Assembly (NCBI GenBank): GCA_004292985.1
Contig: RDXT01000300.1
Coordinates: 1 to 6,097 of the forward strand
From: Bacteroidota bacterium
GTDB taxonomy: Bacteria; Bacteroidota; Bacteroidia; J057
Length of the DNA stretch: 6,097 nucleotides
Reading direction: 5' to 3'
Positions 5,086 through 6,097 of the stretch are shown piece after piece. Position numbers and translations under genes: made by a program. Under the pieces are notes generated by a model. It did no database searches, was not told where the DNA came from, and saw only the letters and a list, made by a program, of their open reading frames with translations. Each line of letters starts with the position of its first letter. Within the stretch, counting starts at the first letter, position 1.

Positions 5086-6097
5086 TTATGCGGGTTGATG
5101 AAGGGTTTGAGCCAGAATATTGCCCGTCATTTCCTCCGGACGCTCCTGGTCCATGAGGTACAAAATGGTCGGGGCCAGATCGCCGAGTTTCCCGACACCG
5201 CCCGTAACGGTATAGCGGTTTTGCGCATCTATCAGGAAGAGGGGTACCAGCGCGGTCGTATGCGCCGTGTGGGGAGAACCATCGGGATTGATCATGCAGT
5301 CTGCATTTCCGTGGTCGGCAGTTACGAGGGCGATATAGCCGTTGCGGAGGGCCGCTTCGACTACCGCCTGGGTGCATTGGTCCACCACTTCGCAGGCTTT
5401 AACCGCAGCAGCAAACACGCCCGTATGCCCCACCATGTCGGGGTTGGCGAAGTTGAGGCAGATGAAATCAGCCGACTGGGCCTCGATTTCCGGGATAATG
5501 GTATCGCGGATGTCGGCGGCACTCATTTCGGGCTGGAGGTCGTAGGTGGCTACCTTGGGCGAAGGGCACATCAGATAGCGCTCACCGGACATCTTTTCCT
5601 CGCGGCCTCCATTAAAAAAGAAGGTTACGTGGGGATATTTTTCTGTTTCGGCAATGCGGATCTGTGTTTTGCCGCGTCTGGCGAGGGTTTCACCCAGGCC
5701 ATTTTGCAGGTTATCTTTTTCATACAACACTTCCACCCCTTTGAAACTCTCGTCGTAGCGGGTGAGGGTGGTATAATGCAGGGGCAGGGTGTGCATGCCT
5801 TGTTCGGGCATATCTTCCTGGGTCAGCACATGGGTGAGCTGGCGGCCCCGGTCGGTGCGGAAGTTAAAAAAGAGCACAGCGTCTCCGGGCTGAAGGGTCG
5901 CTATGGGCTGTCCGTCTTCGGTGATCACAGCAGGATCCATAAACTCGTCGGTCTTGCCCGAAGCGTAGTTGGCAGCCACAGCATCGGCGGCATGTGCAAA
6001 GGCATCCCCTTTGCCATGTACCAGGAGGTCATAGGCTTTTTTTACGCGCTCCCAGCGTTTGTCGCGGTCCATCGCATAGTAGCGGCCCACAAGCGAA
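5086..6097 (-). CDS. gpmI: Cofactor-independent phosphoglycerate mutase, C-terminal part
   Basis: The enzyme interconverts 3- and 2-phosphoglycerate in glycolysis and gluconeogenesis in the cytosol, using two manganese ions and a phosphoserine intermediate. The reading frame is open to the window edge, so the gene starts outside. About 337 of the usual 510 or so residues are present, and the catalytic serine lies in the missing N-terminal part. Counting from the GTG codon at 6090, recognisable pieces are GRYYAMDRDKRWERV (2-16), FNFRTDRGRQL (75-85), HVTFFFNGGREE (154-165), NFANPDMVGHTG (213-224) with metal ligands D218 and H222, TADHGNAD (257-264) with D259 and H260, and HTAHTTALVP (274-283) with H277. 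All visible metal-site residues are intact. It leads an apparent operon with the lipoprotein gene and crcB. Confidence 0.95.
   Translation of the reverse strand, partial: SLVGRYYAMDRDKRWERVKKAYDLLVHGKGDAFAHAADAVAANYASGKTDEFMDPAVITEDGQPIATLQPGDAVLFFNFRTDRGRQLTHVLTQEDMPEQGMHTLPLHYTTLTRYDESFKGVEVLYEKDNLQNGLGETLARRGKTQIRIAETEKYPHVTFFFNGGREEKMSGERYLMCPSPKVATYDLQPEMSAADIRDTIIPEIEAQSADFICLNFANPDMVGHTGVFAAAVKACEVVDQCTQAVVEAALRNGYIALVTADHGNADCMINPDGSPHTAHTTALVPLFLIDAQNRYTVTGGVGKLGDLAPTILYLMDQERPEEMTGNILAQTLHQPA

Overview
The window most likely comes from a member of the Bacteroidota, perhaps a Saprospiria- or Cytophagia-like lineage. Four things point that way. Coding regions mostly lack strong Shine-Dalgarno sequences. 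A perfect TAnnTTTG -7 box lies just upstream of the tRNA gene. Intergenic GC-rich inverted repeats of the CCCCCGC...GCGGGGG type are present. The redoxin and PabB proteins have a Bacteroidota flavour. This placement is inference from style; no marker gene proves it.

Layout, left to right. Positions 1-312 hold a minus-strand tRNA-Ser(CGA) with its own -7 promoter box and an intrinsic terminator at 101-133. Between the tRNA and the terminator sits a broken second copy of the tRNA 3' half. Positions 312-784 contain no gene. They hold a decayed piece of the same tRNA-tail repeat (415-445), a REP-like inverted pair (530-634) with smaller hairpins around it, a two-helix hairpin (682-726), and a third tRNA-Ser-like fragment (745-783) that abuts the stop codon of the next gene. 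Positions 785-2579 are a minus-strand pair: a cytoplasmic CNHCPYV-type thioredoxin-fold redoxin, then pabB (aminodeoxychorismate synthase component I, folate pathway). Divergent from it, on the plus strand, is a second pair (2650-3788): a secreted TlpA-like thioredoxin (WCRPC) and a secreted paralogue of the first redoxin (CNECPYT). Positions 3789-4076 are a convergent intergenic stretch with a perfect long hairpin and an intrinsic terminator that reads best for the minus strand. Positions 4077-6097 are a minus-strand operon: gpmI (cut by the window edge), an unrecognised small lipoprotein, and the fluoride channel gene crcB/fluC. The last two overlap by 8 bases.

How the genes fit together. 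The centre is a small thiol-redox neighbourhood with related redoxins in the cytoplasm and the cell envelope, arranged around one divergent promoter region. The right part joins glycolysis (phosphoglycerate mutase) to fluoride export. That may be meaningful because fluoride inhibits enolase, the next glycolytic step, but it could also be chance. I see no defence system, CRISPR array, transposase or phage gene. The least ordinary material is non-coding: the several degraded tRNA-Ser-derived fragments and the REP-like pair left of pabB.
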